A stretch of 64,000 nt of DNA from Rotaria sordida (taxonomy: Eukaryota; Rotifera; Eurotatoria; Philodinida; Philodinidae): positions 47,551 to 111,550 of the forward strand of contig CAJNOL010000686.1 of assembly GCA_905250125.1 (NCBI GenBank), written 5' to 3'. Shown here in pieces: positions 13,801-26,400 of this stretch. The stretch's first letter is position 1, and each line of letters begins with the position of its first letter. The position numbers and the translations under genes were made by a program. The notes under the pieces were generated by a model. It saw nothing but the letters and a program-made list of their open reading frames with translations. It made no database searches and was not told where the DNA came from.

Positions 13801-14226
13801 GTTTTCAGACAATTATTTACAATATGATGTAATATAAATAATTATAATGATTGTTTTCGGTTTTCATCTTTAGATTCACGAACACAAATAGTAACACTTT
13901 ATGATAAAAATACTGAAAAAGAAGTTGGTATTTATTCAGCTGAATCCTTACCTACCGGTGAAAATAAATTATGGCGTGTAGAAATATTTCCTGATAACAG
14001 TCTTCTTTTACGCTTTGATGATGATGAACGTACTGGTGATCGTTCACAAGTTATTCATCATATTGTTGTACATGTTAAAAAAAATGAATTAAATAAAAAA
14101 TATGAAGCTATATCACAAATTCAAGCAACTAATGTTTATGGTTTTGCAATTGGTTCTGATTCAGAAGTTATTGTTGGTTTAAGAAAATCAAATTGTTTCG
14201 AAGGTCTCATTACTTGTTATGTTTGA
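4803..14226 (+). CDS. TRIM-like gene B: RING, B-box-like, coiled coil, propeller
   Basis: Ten exons: 4803-4856, 4915-5012, 5569-5777, 5854-5985, 6039-6255, 6316-6783, 6841-6956, 13385-13549, 13620-13784, 13874-14226; 658 aa, every phase consistent. The RING reads CTVC, then CGHSFCYKC and CSRC, which is a complete C3HC4-like order. The B-box-like domain reads CAEC, CPEC, CFEC and two His. A coiled coil follows, then an acidic Asn/Glu-rich linker with SSILGTI, then the propeller starting LLWSLHFKFVP. Blades continue through RWGFVSTWNY, ESFSVYKPYICVFV and SHSGQLQMKV to the C-terminal GFAIGSDSEVIVGLR...ITCYV. RING proteins of this order are usually E3 ubiquitin ligases; substrate unknown. The 6.4-kb intron 6957-13384 is full of mobile DNA, yet the reading frame across it is intact. 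Confidence 0.85.
7076..7668. repeat. Foldback element FB1 in gene B intron
   Basis: A large imperfect inverted repeat. TTATTCTTTGGTATTCATTG near 7260 pairs with CAATGAATATCAAAGAATAA near 7440; GAGACCTGCATCGAAGTCA near 7170 pairs with TGACTTCGATGCAGG near 7540. Arms are about 270 bp around a short centre. No open frame of interest. Confidence 0.75.
7671..8828. repeat. Foldback element FB2 in gene B intron
   Basis: Outer arms: AAAACATTGGGT and ACTTCTGGTTTAAGACTTATG at the left pair with CATAAATCCTAAACCAGAAG and ACCCAATGTTTT at the right. Inner arms 7895-8100 and 8280-8485 are also reverse complements (shared core TAAGACAAAATTATTTA / TAAATAATATTGTCTTA). The short frames on both strands here are mirror images of each other, so they are not genes. 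A third related copy of the inner arm is at about 61.47-61.69 kb. Confidence 0.75.
9684..11557 (-). pseudogene. Decayed DDE-type transposase
   Basis: Read on the minus strand, three separated fragments run in protein order. 11557-11180 is an N-terminal Cys-rich part (CNTCYQKHPKR) with a serine-arginine start. A stretch around 10900-10430 gives YTDHDYW, then a helix-rich part and finally GVAVDGHICSTIDPYFTD, like the 'DGxI..xxGPYF.D' region in many DDE endonucleases. 9950-9684 gives a C-terminal tail (KWKGIEGAEAA). Stops and frame changes separate the pieces, so no full protein is made. Placement inside paired long inverted repeats supports the call. The exact superfamily would need a profile search. 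Confidence 0.6.
11745..11890. repeat. Near-perfect 146-bp palindrome
   Basis: TAGTCAAAATTAAAATTCAG at the left pairs with CTGAATTTTAATTTTGACCA at the right, and both sides continue with GTCAAATTTTAAATTYGAC, itself palindromic. Flanked by TA-rich ATATATAT on both sides. It could form a hairpin or cruciform, or be a tiny hairpin MITE inside the transposon. Confidence 0.8.
12365..12875. mobile_element. Small element nested in the transposon's right arm
   Basis: It interrupts the right inverted-repeat arm: matching to the left arm stops at ATCTCAAAG near 12355 and resumes at AGTATCAGACAAAATC near 12886. Its own ends are inverted: CGAAAGAACAAAAATAGCGA at the left and, on the other strand, CGAAAGAAAAAATAGCGAAC at the right. 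TCAAATT occurs just outside both ends and may be a target duplication. The left part repeats GCGA/GTCGA units (AATAGCGA, AATGGCGAG, AATGTCGA). The frame at 12516-12836 has no recognisable domain and lies across a mirror frame, so I do not call it a gene. Confidence 0.6.
13578..13604. repeat. (TTTA)n microsatellite in gene B intron
   Basis: Six tetranucleotide units in a short intron, 15 bp before the acceptor AG at 13618-13619. Confidence 0.75.
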
Positions 14227-14487
14227 TAGAAAAATCGAAGTAATTTTATGTCTGATGTTTACATATATATTTTTTTTTGTTTTCTCATTATCATTTTATT
14301 ATTTGTTTATATTTCATACAAATCAGATATTTAATTAAAAAATAGTCATCTTCTTGTTATAGTTAACTTTTGTCAGATTAAACTTCGAACATATTGTAAA
14401 TAAAAACTTTATTGAACTTTGTTTTCTTTTCAGATTTCGTTTAAACTAATGCCACCATAAGTTTTGTAAAGAAAGATTTATTGAAAT

Positions 14488-17400
14488 ATGATTAATGCTA
14501 AACTTGTTACATGTGGATTGTGTCAGAATTATTATGCTGATCCTCGACAGGTAAATATCCTTTTTTTTTCTTTTATATGAAATTCACATTATGTTTTTCG
14601 AAGAAAAATATAGCGAGTGTAAGTTTTAAATCGAGGCTTTCCGGATTCCCCTTTAATAGCAACAGAAGGAGGAGGAAGATCAATTATTAATGGATATGTT
14701 TCTGTAATAACTGAGGACAACGGACATCAGATTCCTTTCTAAAAGATTTTTAGCAATGGAAGAAGGTGCTGAACAGCATTAACAACAAGACTTAGATTTT
14801 TCAACTTTTGAGTAACTGGAATAGATTTTTGAATGTTCTAAATAATGAAAATTATGATTTTTGAGCAGATTAAAATTTCTATTCAAGATGGCATGGATGA
14901 CGAGTAGTGGTGCATTGATTTACCACAATCATCATATGATCAACATAAAAAGCATGAACTGATCAAGTTATAATTTTGGAGAATAGTCAACAACAGTGTT
15001 TGTGAGCTTATCGAGATATATAATAATGCGTTAATACCTGCTGTAGATATAATAGACATGTACACCAAGCTTATTTGCCAGTTTAAATCAATGGTTAGAA
15101 TAATAATACAAGCAAATAACTACAAGACAAAGAAAAAATAAAGTACCAGTATAAAAAGAAAAAAAAATTCAGTTTCGAAATGCAATAATAAATAGAGTGG
15201 ATCGTTCCCCTGGTGATCAATTATCCTCAAAAAAACAGCTATAGTCTGCTAGAAATTTTTGTGAAACACGATCTAAAAAAGAGTATTGAAGTATATAGAG
15301 AAGATCAAGTAGAAGGATGATGAAGAAATGTGTCCTAAAATAGATCGAATCAAATAATCTTCCCATGATTAGCAAGAGCCATTACGTCGTGTTTCACATT
15401 TTAATCTGCCTAGGATTGTACTCACAGAATATATGTTGTATTAGTATAATGAAGCTAAAGAATATATGTGAGATCAATATTTTAGTCTCAAAGGAGCAGC
15501 GCTGGCAAATTTTTTAAAATATTTTTTTAAAAACTAAATCATTTTCATTGAATGTTTATTTAGATTCCCTGTTCACATTCATTTTGTTTTGATTGTATAT
15601 CAGGTCGTTTTAATGAGGAAACATTAACATTAATATGTCCAAAATGTGAAAAAGTTCATCAATATAAATCAATAGAGGAATTTCATAATCGATGTATGCG
15701 TGATGGATTTCTTGCAACAATGGTAACTCAATTTAAACGAAGTCAAAGTCGTTTATCAACAACACCATCAGTATTATCATCACGTCCGCCATCATCATTT
15801 TCACATATATCAACATTTTCTTCATCAACACCAATACCTCGTATGCGAACACAAGAAATAGATACAAATAATCATGATCAATCAAGTTCTGAACGTTCAA
15901 CACCATCAGTTTCTAATCAACAAAGTTCATCATCTATATCACAACCAGCAACAACACGTGCACTTATTGCTAAATGTCAATCATGCAATATACGAGGAGA
16001 ATTAATTGTATGTAGCCATTGTGATAATGTTATTTGTGTTAAATGCGCTGATGAACATCAAAGTGTTATTAATGGTGATGTTAAACGAGAATGGGAACTA
16101 TGTAAAACACAATTTGAAACAATTAATGAGAAATCAAGTATTGAACTTCTTTTTTTTTTGTTAAAGAAATTATTTTCATTAGTTTTCTTTTTGATTGTTT
16201 TGTTTTAGTACGTTTTGATCATAATGAAGAGGAAGTTAATAATAAAGCACGTAGTTTACAGACATTTATTAGTAAACATAGTGATAAATTAATACAAACT
16301 GTAGAAAATCAGAAAAATACGTATATTGATATTATTGAAAAACATCGTCGAACTTATAAACAATCGTAAGTTTTTTTTGTTAATGAGAAAATAATTGATT
16401 TCTATATTCTCAAAAGATAATTATCGAAAATCTGCAAAGATAATATATAGGATTTTGTACACACAACAGGATGAAGTACAAAAAAAACTATCTCGAAATA
16501 GACGAATATTCACATGATCGAGAACTAAGAAGTCTATCATGTCTTTCTATTGTATTTATCTTAGAAAAACAGCCTGACCATAGGTAATACATTCATCCAT
16601 TTTTGACCATTGAAATGTCATAACTTAGCAACTTAATGTAACAAAGAACTGAAACTCACACAACAGCAAGCTATATGAAAGCTCTAGTTTAACTAAAATT
16701 TTCTTTTCATATGGCTGAACTATAACAACTTTAAAAGAATAGAAAGTTGTGGTAATGCACTCATTTCATTAGAGCTATTCAGAAAACCTCACATTCGTGT
16801 CCTAGTGAATGTACTGAGTTCAAGATATCCGTGTATTGGGTTAGTTATCAACAGGTTATCTGCTTAGTTTCTATAGTGCCCTATGAAAAATTTTTCAACA
16901 AGTTAGTAAATTGAACATTTAGAAGTATTTTTTAGTTAAATGCTAAATATCTATAAAGTATCCCAAGGTTCCTGTGAGAATACTGGTAGCAAGGTACTCT
17001 AAAATTAGTACATTCACTAGGGTGAGAATTTTCTCGGACAGAACAAAATATTTTCATTTGTGTTTGAAATTAAGACAACCGACCACACAATGATGAAATT
17101 TGTTTTTTGAAAGTTTGCTCCTGAAAAGAGTCATTACTAAAACATTACAGTAACGTACTCATCAACATTTTTAAAGACTCACTAAAAAAGCATAGTTTTT
17201 ATACCTTTGATAACAAAAAAAGGCGGCCCACTAATGTGAAACTGTAGCTCAATTTTCGATGATACTTCTATTATTTCCATTATGTAAAATGATATAGTAG
17301 TGTTCTAAATGTGATAAAAAACAATAAGACCCTTTTTTTTTGCACAAAAAATACTTGATTTCGATTGATGACAAAAGCCCGTCGTGCTAGTCCCCGCATC

Positions 17401-20226
17401 TGGAAATTTTGGAGCCAACGAGTTCTATTGCCGACTACCATTTATTTTTTGCCATTATTCAAAACAAATAATATCTATTAATGTAGAGTATGGAAAACTT
17501 AAAAGAAAATTTCCACATGAATAAGTTCGATTGTTTTATATTCGAGAAATCTTCTGTTCAATTTTGACCGAGCATAGTTGTTTGGCACTGGACAGACGGA
17601 TAAAACATTTTTTTGTTCTATTTAGTTTTCCTCATGAGCAAGTCGTCGATGAATATGAATCAATTGATAAACGTGTTGGAGATTTATTTAAGTATATTAT
17701 TAGTAATCATTCATTTCTTCGTAAAAAAAATCTTTTTTTTTTGTATATTTAAATTAGATCAGCTGATATCACTACTGACAAAGTTAGTGATTTTTTATTT
17801 GAAATTGAACATCTTGAAGGTCGATTAGATAATTTAAATAAAATTCTTGATTCAAATCAATCAAAAGTATGCAAATTATTAATTTTTCATTGATAAAAAT
17901 AATTATATTTATTTAGTTTCCTTTACTCACATTACCTGAACAAGTCGATATATCATCACTTTTTGGTACACTTGAATTTGTTCAATTAAATCCTCAATCA
18001 AATACATTTGATCCATATTCAATACCAATTACAAATGGTTATAATGATTCACAATCAAAATCTGAAGACGACGATTATGTTCTTATTAATTCATCAAATC
18101 ATAATCATAATCATTTCAAAAATATTTTATCAAATCAAATTGAACCAATTTCATCATTATCATCTATTTCACATGTACCAAAAAAAAAACTTTTATGGCA
18201 AATTGATTATTTTTCTGTTCCATATTATGTTCGAACATATGGAAATCAATTATTTATTTGTGATAAATATGGTTGGTTAAATTAACAGCACTAGACAAAA
18301 TTTTTCGCACGATTTTTTTTTAGTGTAACTCTATTAAAAAACTGTCTTTTGATATGCAGTTTTTGCTAATATTACAACTATTATCTGTAATATATCCACA
18401 CAAAAATTTAACTCTGAAAGTTAAATCATACTTGAATTAGACTAATAATAGTCCCAGAGAACATCTAGTTAAAACACTATTCAAAACAAAGATCAAATCG
18501 AACTGAGTTTTACTCATTCGAGTTCGCTTCCTCTTTGTTTTCTAAAAATCAGCTTGGATTCGGTTCGACTTCATTTTTGAAAGAGTGGTTTGAGTTCGGT
18601 TCGTTTTCGGTCTCGGATATAAAACAATCGGTTAAACGTTCACAGCACCAGAATTTTACAAAAAAAGATACTAATTCAATTAATCATTTTTTCTATACGT
18701 TTGTTTACGTTAGTAGAGGCGCCAGGATTTTTGTTCAGGAGAGAGACTGAGTTCCCTCAACCCTTTTGTGAAACTATGTTTAGCAACAACTTTTAAAATT
18801 TTCCGGGAGGAGTCTCGGCCTCTCCCTGTGGTGTTGCCGCTAGCCTACTCTCACTTGCTTTTTGAAAATTAGTTCGGGTTCGGTACGGATCCATTTTCTG
18901 AGGATCAGCTCAGTTTGTTTTCAGTCTCTGCCTCAAAAATCATCTTCAGGAACGTTATTTGAATGATCTAATATCGTAATTCAAAGAAAAGTTTTTTTTA
19001 CATAAATATGAAGATAGAGAGTTGACATATGTATCATATCATATCTACTGTAAAGTAACCAAGTTGCTTCATAGAAAGTTTTTCTTTAAAAAGTTTCAAT
19101 TGCCAAAATGTAGTCCGTGTTTTCTTTTCTTCATTCAAATAAATCCTGATTTTTTTTCTCTAAACATATTCAGAAAAAAATAATTTGATTTAAAAGTCAT
19201 ATGAAATAGTCATTATCTTGAACTATTATAAGTCCAGTTCAAGTACAATTTTTTGAGTTAAGTTTTTTTTTGTGAATAGATTACAAACAATGATTGTACT
19301 ATTGGCAAAAAATCTCATGTCAAAAGACGGTTTTTTAATGTTGTTACATTTAAAACAAAATCATACGAAAAATTTTGTCTACCATTATAACTTAAATAAT
19401 TCAAAAAAAAACATTTTCGTTTTCTTTTTTAGGTTCATTAGCAATATATAAATTAAATAAATCTAATGATATTCGACAAAAACCGATTTTAGTTCGTGAA
19501 GTCAAATTATTTAAAGATTTTCCAATATCAACAACAACTGATGATGATCAAACAATAATTGATTCATTTGTTGTTTATAAATTATGGATAATTGTATTTA
19601 AACGTAAAAAAAATGAATTACATGGTACAATTTATTTATTTACACATGAGGGTAAATTAATTCCAAATGGTAAATGTACACATAATTATCCATCACGTGA
19701 ATTAACAATGGATACAGAAAAAAATTTATTATGGTTATTAGATCAAAAACAATTATGTCTTTTTTATTATGATTTACCGGATATAAAATCAAATAATCCT
19801 GAAGAATGTTTTCATAATCGTCATTCACATGTACAATTTTCTAAACCATTTGCACCAATACATATATCTGTTAATAAAAATGTTTTAGCTGTCTTGGATA
19901 AAAATCGACAAGCTGTACATGTTTATGATAAAAAAACTAAACAAGAATTATATGAACATGTTAATATATATGGTAATTCAACACATTTTTGTTGGGATAT
20001 GGCATTATTTTCTGATAATAGTTTATTAATAAAACTTGATGAAATGAGTACATTAAAAACTGGACCATCAAAACATATTTATTTACAATTAGATACAACA
20101 AAAAAACATAATATTATTGGAACGATTGAAGAAACTGATGCATATGGAATGATGATAACGACAATGGATGAAATTCTTATTGGTGTTAGAATAAATACAA
20201 AGGGCATTGTCAAATGTTATATTTAA
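14488..20226 (+). CDS. TRIM-like gene C: RING, B-box-like, coiled coil, propeller
   Basis: Seven exons: 14488-14550, 15564-16137, 16209-16365, 17626-17691, 17758-17866, 17917-18271, 19433-20226; 705 aa, phases consistent. The RING is split by intron 1: CGLC in exon 1, then CSHSFCFDC and CPKC in exon 2. A 70-residue Ser/Thr-rich spacer precedes a B-box-like CQSC, CSHC, CVKC, H. The coiled coil ends at the linker SLFGTL, followed by an Asn/His-rich stretch. The propeller begins LLWQIDYFSVP and ends EILIGVRINTKGIVKCYI. The propeller intron uses the donor at 18272 (G then GTTGGT); reading on past it gives an artefactual stop. Start 261 bp after gene B; an acceptor-like TTTTCTTTTCAG ends at 14433. 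Confidence 0.85.
14578..15515 (+). repeat. Dispersed repeat R1, copy 1 (gene C intron 1)
   Basis: About 0.9 kb shared with 21425-22195 (same strand) and about 35480-36075 (opposite strand). Shared blocks include CACATTATGTTTTTCGAAGA, TATAGCGAGTGTAAGTTTTA and CAAGACTTAGAT, and AAAAAGCATGAACTGATCAAG. Copy 2 has weak inverted ends (TTTGGAGCT on both sides), which suggests a non-autonomous DNA element. No coding frame. Confidence 0.8.
16366..17625 (+). other. Gene C intron 3, 1.26 kb, no gene
   Basis: AT-rich intron. A weak inverted match (GTGTCCTAGTGAATGTACT near 16800 against AGTACATTCACTAGGGTGAG near 17005) hints at another old foldback of about 250 bp. Nothing else supported. Confidence 0.4.
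18284..19390. mobile_element. Non-autonomous DNA element with ~180-bp inverted ends in gene C intron
   Basis: Left end 18286-18470 and right end 19215-19390 are reverse complements: TAGACAAAATTTTTCGCACG at the left, TAGACAAAATTTTTCGTATG on the other strand at the right, with AAAAAACTGTCTTTTGA / AAAAAACCGTCTTTTGA further in. TA flanks are compatible with a Tc1/mariner-like target. The interior (18490-18960) holds a GGTTCG-rich repeat related to 48.5 kb. The element covers 1107 of the 1161 bp in its intron. Confidence 0.75.
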
Positions 20227-20421
20227 AATAACTATGATTTTATCGAAATTTTTCTTTGATTTTTTTTGTCTGTTTGTTCCTGTCTGTTGAATTGACTTTT
20301 TGTTTTATATTAAAAATGATATGTAGGTGTATTCGACAAAAAAAAAGAAAAGACTAATATAAAAAGAACCTGTGTATGTGTTATGATATCTATATGCACT
20401 TTGATTTATTCTAGAATATAA

Positions 20422-23400
20422 ATGGCTTGTTATCTTCCTGATCATCTTGTTCGATGTTTAATATGTAAAAATTTGTTTTCTGATGCACGACGTCTTCATT
20501 GTGGTTGTGTTTATTGTTATTTATGTTGTTTACAGCTTATTAAAAATAATACATTAGATTGTTATTGTTCATATAGACATCGATTTAATTCACAAGATGA
20601 AATTGAAAAGGTGAACTTTTTCAAATTATTTCTCTATGAGAATGAAGCTTTTTTTTTCAATTGTGCAAAAATTTTCAAAAGAAAAAAAGAAGAAGATAAA
20701 TTTAGACAGATTTTGACTAAGAAGTAGACTGAAAGTTTCTAGAGAAAAATATTTGACTATTTTTCGTGTATTTAAATTCATTGGACAAGAGTAAGAAGTA
20801 GAGTATGAGAATCAGCATTTTGTGCTCTTTCAGATTATATGATTAGAAATCTTTGAGTGATTTTTGAAAAGACACAACCAGTTTTTCAGAGGAAAAATTC
20901 TCAAATGAAACTTGTTCAAGACGTACCACAAAATTTTATCAAATATATTGGAAGATACAGAACATAATTCACTACATAGCAGTTAATTTTTTGTAAACTG
21001 TTGACGTACAAAAAAGGCTTTTATAAAGTCTATCGTAACAAAAATGGTTATTTTCGTCTTTTCACTGCAAGCTGACTTTCTGCCACAACTCTACCATTTT
21101 TCAACGGATTAACCAAAACTCTTCATTCTTGCGTCATATTGTAGAGATAACTTTCAAGTACCATATATTTAAAGAACTTATTTGATGTAGACTTGCCTTC
21201 AGAGAGATAAGATTTTTGCGTCTTGAGAAAATTTTTTGAGTTTTGTCATCAAGATTTACTTATAGCTCAGTAGTCAAAAGCCACAAAAATTTCTAAGCAT
21301 ATACTCTGAAAGAGCACAAAATTCTGTTTCTAATATGCTACTTCTTAATCGTTTTCAATGCATTTAAATACTCGAAAAATAGTCAAATATTTTCTCTAGA
21401 AACTCTAGACCTACTCCTTACTTTTTTGGAGCTCACATTATGTTTTTCGAAGAAAGTTATAGCGAGTGTAAGTTTTAAGTTAACGTTTTGGGGGTCACTC
21501 CTGATAACAACAAGGGAGGGGGGGGGCGCAGTGATCATTGGGTATGTTTTCCTGGCAGTCAAAGACAACAGGCATCAGACTCCTTTCCTAGAGTTTCTTA
21601 GCAGCGAAAAAAGGCACTGAACAGCATTAACGACAAGACTTAGATTCTTCGACATTGGAATGACTGGAATATGTTCTAAATAGTGCAGATCTTGATTTTT
21701 GAGCAGATACAAATTTCTATTCAAGATATCAAGGATGATGAGTAGTGATGTATTACTGTGCCATAGTCGTCATATGGTCGACATAAAAGGCATGAACTAA
21801 TCAAGTGGTAACTTTAGAAAATAATCGATGTCAGTATTTCTAAGCTTTTTCAGATATAATATAGTGTGTCAAGATCTGCTATAGACATAATGGACAAGTA
21901 CAATAGGCTTATTTGCCAGTTAAGTCAACGGCTAGCATAATAACATGAGCATATAATTACAAGACAAACAAAAAATACAGGACCAGTAAAAAAAAAAGAA
22001 AAACTTTCTGCCTGAAATTCAGAAATAAATAAGACAGTTTGTTTTCCTGACAATAGATTATCCTTAGAAAACAACTATAATCTGTTAGACATTTTTCATT
22101 TCACGTATTTTGTATTAGTATAATGAGGCTAAAGAACAAATGTGAGTTTCACACTTTAGCTCCAAAAGGGCTCTGCTGACAAGCTTTTCATTTGAAACGA
22201 AGATATATGTGTACATATACTGAAAAATCTCGTTTTATATCATTCAAACATCAAACATGTGAAATGAATTCTTGAATAATTATAAAATCTTTCAAATGTT
22301 CACATTTGAATGGGATTCTACAGGTTCATTAATGATGAAATTTATTCAACTAGTTTTGTTTCGATTGTTTGTTCTGCATTTTCGATGATGACTAATAAAT
22401 TGAAAGTCAAGGACTAATTTCATAATTGTTGAACTTGATTCTATAAAACAATTATACAGGATATCCAGAAAACCCGTGCTGAAACGTTTGCATAAATCTA
22501 TCTGACACTATTTAAGCAATTAATTTGCTTTTTATTATGATATGATCGTATATTCTTTTAAGTTTTATTTGATTTACAAAAAAAAATGTTCAAAATGATA
22601 ACTATCAACTGAAATACATAAATCCAAGCTTTTCGAAATCTTTAAACAAATGCTGGAGAATGTTTATTTTTAAATTACTGTATTTCTCTTATCGATTCTT
22701 ATACATATAGATTTTTACTTTATATCTATTGATAAATTATTTAAATGAAAAGAGACTTCGTCTGAAAAACAGAAACAAATTCTCCAAATTGTTGATATTT
22801 TCTTACGTGAGTGCAAAAGTTATATCATTTCAACACGATCTTGTCAAATTTCTTCATCAAGTTGTTGGACAAATTGCATCTTGTACGGCTTCATTAGAAG
22901 CTATTCAATGATAATTCGATCTGCTGTTGTTCGTGGAATGAAGCAGACTGTTGCAACAACCCGAAACACTCGATCGTAGTACATTTTCACAAGCATCATG
23001 AATTTTATTGATTTTCTCTTCTGTAATTTTTCAAGATCTTTCAGATTGTTATCCATTTACTACTATACTGATTTTCACAAAAATGTTGAAAAACATTTCT
23101 TGTACAATCTATGCCTGACATTGATATATCAAATTCGACTTGCATGCTTCCTTTTGACAACGATAGATAACTGAAATTTGACCATTAACGAAACTATTTT
23201 AAGGTTTATAAGCACAGACATTTACCTGTAAATATATAGAACGAAACTTTAAAGAATATACTAAAATATCATAAAAAATTAACACCCATCGTTCGGACTA
23301 TGTAAGAGTTATTCAAGTAAATTTTTCACATGACTATAGAAATGCCTTGTAGATGATTATTTTAAATAGCCTCTGTTAAGTTGATCACATATAGATTCAT

Positions 23401-26400
23401 ATAATTTTATTTTACTTCTTATAAACATTCAAAGCAAATGATATTCATTTAAACAATTAATCTTTCATTTTATTTTTCTTTAATCTAGTCTTTAGTTATT
23501 GATACTGTTGTTAATGATCTGGTTCGTCAACATATAAAACAAAAACAAATCTCATCAAAAAAATTAGTTGATTATGATTTAATATCAATATCTTCACCAC
23601 GAACTGAAGATGATATAAATCCAAATGATCAACAAATACCTTTATCAATAGCATCATCTAGTATTCATTCAACTGCACGTAAACAAGTTGCTGTTGCTCA
23701 ACCACCATGTACAATATGTAAGAAAAAATCTAATATGATTATTCTTTGTGAACATTGTAATTCTGATATATGTGAATTATGTATGGAAAAACATTATCAA
23801 ATTATAACAGATACACTTCATGATAAATGGATACAATGTAAAGAAAAATTTGATCAAATTAATGAACACGTTTGTAAGTATATATATATACGGATGTAGA
23901 AAAAGTCTTTTCTCCTCTAATAGAACTTTTTTAAAGACTAACATAAGTAAGTAGTACTAGTAGAGCATGTCGGGTACAAAATTTTCGGACAGAACTCGGT
24001 TCATAGAAAAATTTCATATCCGAACATGAGACCAACCTGATAGGCTCGAAGTACTGGTCATCTTCTGATTAGAATTACTGTTCATTCCTTTGACATTATT
24101 GTTAATCATTAATTCTAATATGCTTCTGGCATATGGCTTTATCAGTGCACCAGTGGTATGAAATTATATTTTTATCTCAGCATTCATTGAGTCCAAAGCT
24201 CAGTCATGAAGTTACGGCGAAAATACTTCATTGTAACATGACAATGACGAAATATTGACTCAAACAATAGAAGCATTCAAAAGACTTGATCGATTCAGTC
24301 CGATCCGATCGACCACGTGTAACGACCCAAAAATAGGATCAACAAATGATTTCACTCGCCGAACAATAGACGTTTGTCACTAACCGATATATTGAAAACT
24401 AACTAAAGAGAAAATGAGTTAGTGGCCAATGAGAGAACGATACTACGGCCACGTAATGAAGTAGGCACGAAATACAAGCGATCTATGTCGAAGACATTGC
24501 TCATGAAAATCAATTAAAAGAATTGTTTAAACTGAGCGTAAGATCACAACACTATGAATTGCGACCAAGTGATCTTTTCTAATGAGACCATTATATATCT
24601 GAATTTCGTCAAAGGACTTGTTTGAAACTTACTAGTGAAAAAACAGTTCGTGCAAACTGTTAAGCAGCCTATCAAAGTCAATGTTTGGAGTTGCTTCTCA
24701 AGTGGAAGATTCGATCGCGTCGTCTGCTTCGCGCGAAATCGACGTGTCACATTCACAGGTGTGATCTCTTGCTAACAATTCGAAAACAATTTGCCTAAGA
24801 TTGGACGTTGTGAAAGCTGCAAGAAGACAATGACTCCAAACATTAGCAATTTCTGAAAATGAAGTTACGAAGGCAAAAGTTCACAACTTATTAATCGTTG
24901 ACTTCTACTACAATAAAATACAAATGGAAGGCTCTACCACTGAAATTGTCCATCAAATGTGTATATAGTATGAATAATCGAATTTTTCAACTTGATGAAA
25001 GTCAGGATAACTTTATATAACGTTAATAATTAGAATGTACTATGATCTTGTACATAATAAAAATGTTTTCATTTGATCATTTAATTTGATAAGGTTCGTC
25101 TAGAGAAGAAATTTTTGTTCACTACTGCATTTCTTTTATTTGGATTAATATTTTAATATAAATGTTAAAGAAAGACTATATTCTATTTTTCTATATTTAG
25201 TTGTATCTCTTCAAAATAAAACAACTGCAATATCAAAACTTGATGCTGTAAGAAAAACAATTGAAGAAAGAAGTAAAAATTTAAAAATTACTATTGATAA
25301 TCATCGACAAACACTTGCAAAACATATTGATAGTCATATTCAAAATCTTGAACAAATGTAATTGTATTTGAAAAAATACAAAGAATTCTTTGTTTTTATT
25401 AAATTTGATATTTATTTTTTCTTTTCAGTATAAAAACAAATGATGTTAATAATCAATATGAATCAATAAGAGAACGTCTTCCAAAAATACTTGAGTAAAA
25501 AATTTTTTCTAACTGTATTTAAAAACAAAATTCTATGAAAATATTTTACTTTAGAGAAGAAACAAATACATCAAATTTATTATCATTTCTCGAAGAAACA
25601 GAAAAATTTTTACAACAATTAATAATACGTAATAAACAATTAAAAGAAATTGAAACACAAGTAAGATAAAATTATATTCTTTATTTTATTTTATTTGTTT
25701 TATTTTTAAGATTCCTTATCTATCTCAACCGGATCCATCTTTAATTGATCTTAGTCATTTAATTGGTGAACTCAAATTTGATGATCAATCAACTCAAGCA
25801 TCATCATCATCAACAACAACAACAACATCAACAGTCAATCATAATCATCAAATCAATTCAAATAATAATAATAATAATAATTTAACATCATTAATGTCAA
25901 TAGCCACTGAACGAACACGTTTTCCTCGTCGCATGCGACCATCTCTTCGACCACGAGGTAGTCGTGGAATTCAACATTTATCGCATTTAGTTGGGTGCTA
26001 TCCTCGAAATAACCATAACCCTAGAAATGGCAGGTTGGTATTCGAATTTTCTCATAATATACAGAAAATTAAATACGTGTAATAAATAAGGAAAGTCTAC
26101 CTAATGAGCTATGAATAACCTGGAAAGAGTTCAGACCCTCAGTTCATTGTTACTGCAATATTGTACTTTTATGGTAGTTTTTAAATGAATGCCGCAGCCC
26201 CTAAGGAAAACTGATTTCCAAATTTCTACTTGGAACTTAGCAGAGAGACAGGTCTTATTGAGAATAGTTTCTTTTGAATGTTTCAAATCTTTTCGTTATT
26301 CCTATCTTAAGATACAGCTGTGCTAAATGTATATCATTGATATCGCTTATATATAATGGTAGATTTGATGATCGTATTTCAGGATCGCAGCAAATCAAAA

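Noticed and set aside
18272..18287. Apparent stop that would truncate gene C
   Set aside because: A donor (G then GTTGGT) at 18272 joins in phase to 19433 and restores the DKYG-SLAIYK reading that matches paralogs.
22453..22480. TATACAGGATATCC as a mariner end
   Set aside because: No reverse-complement partner was found within the intron.
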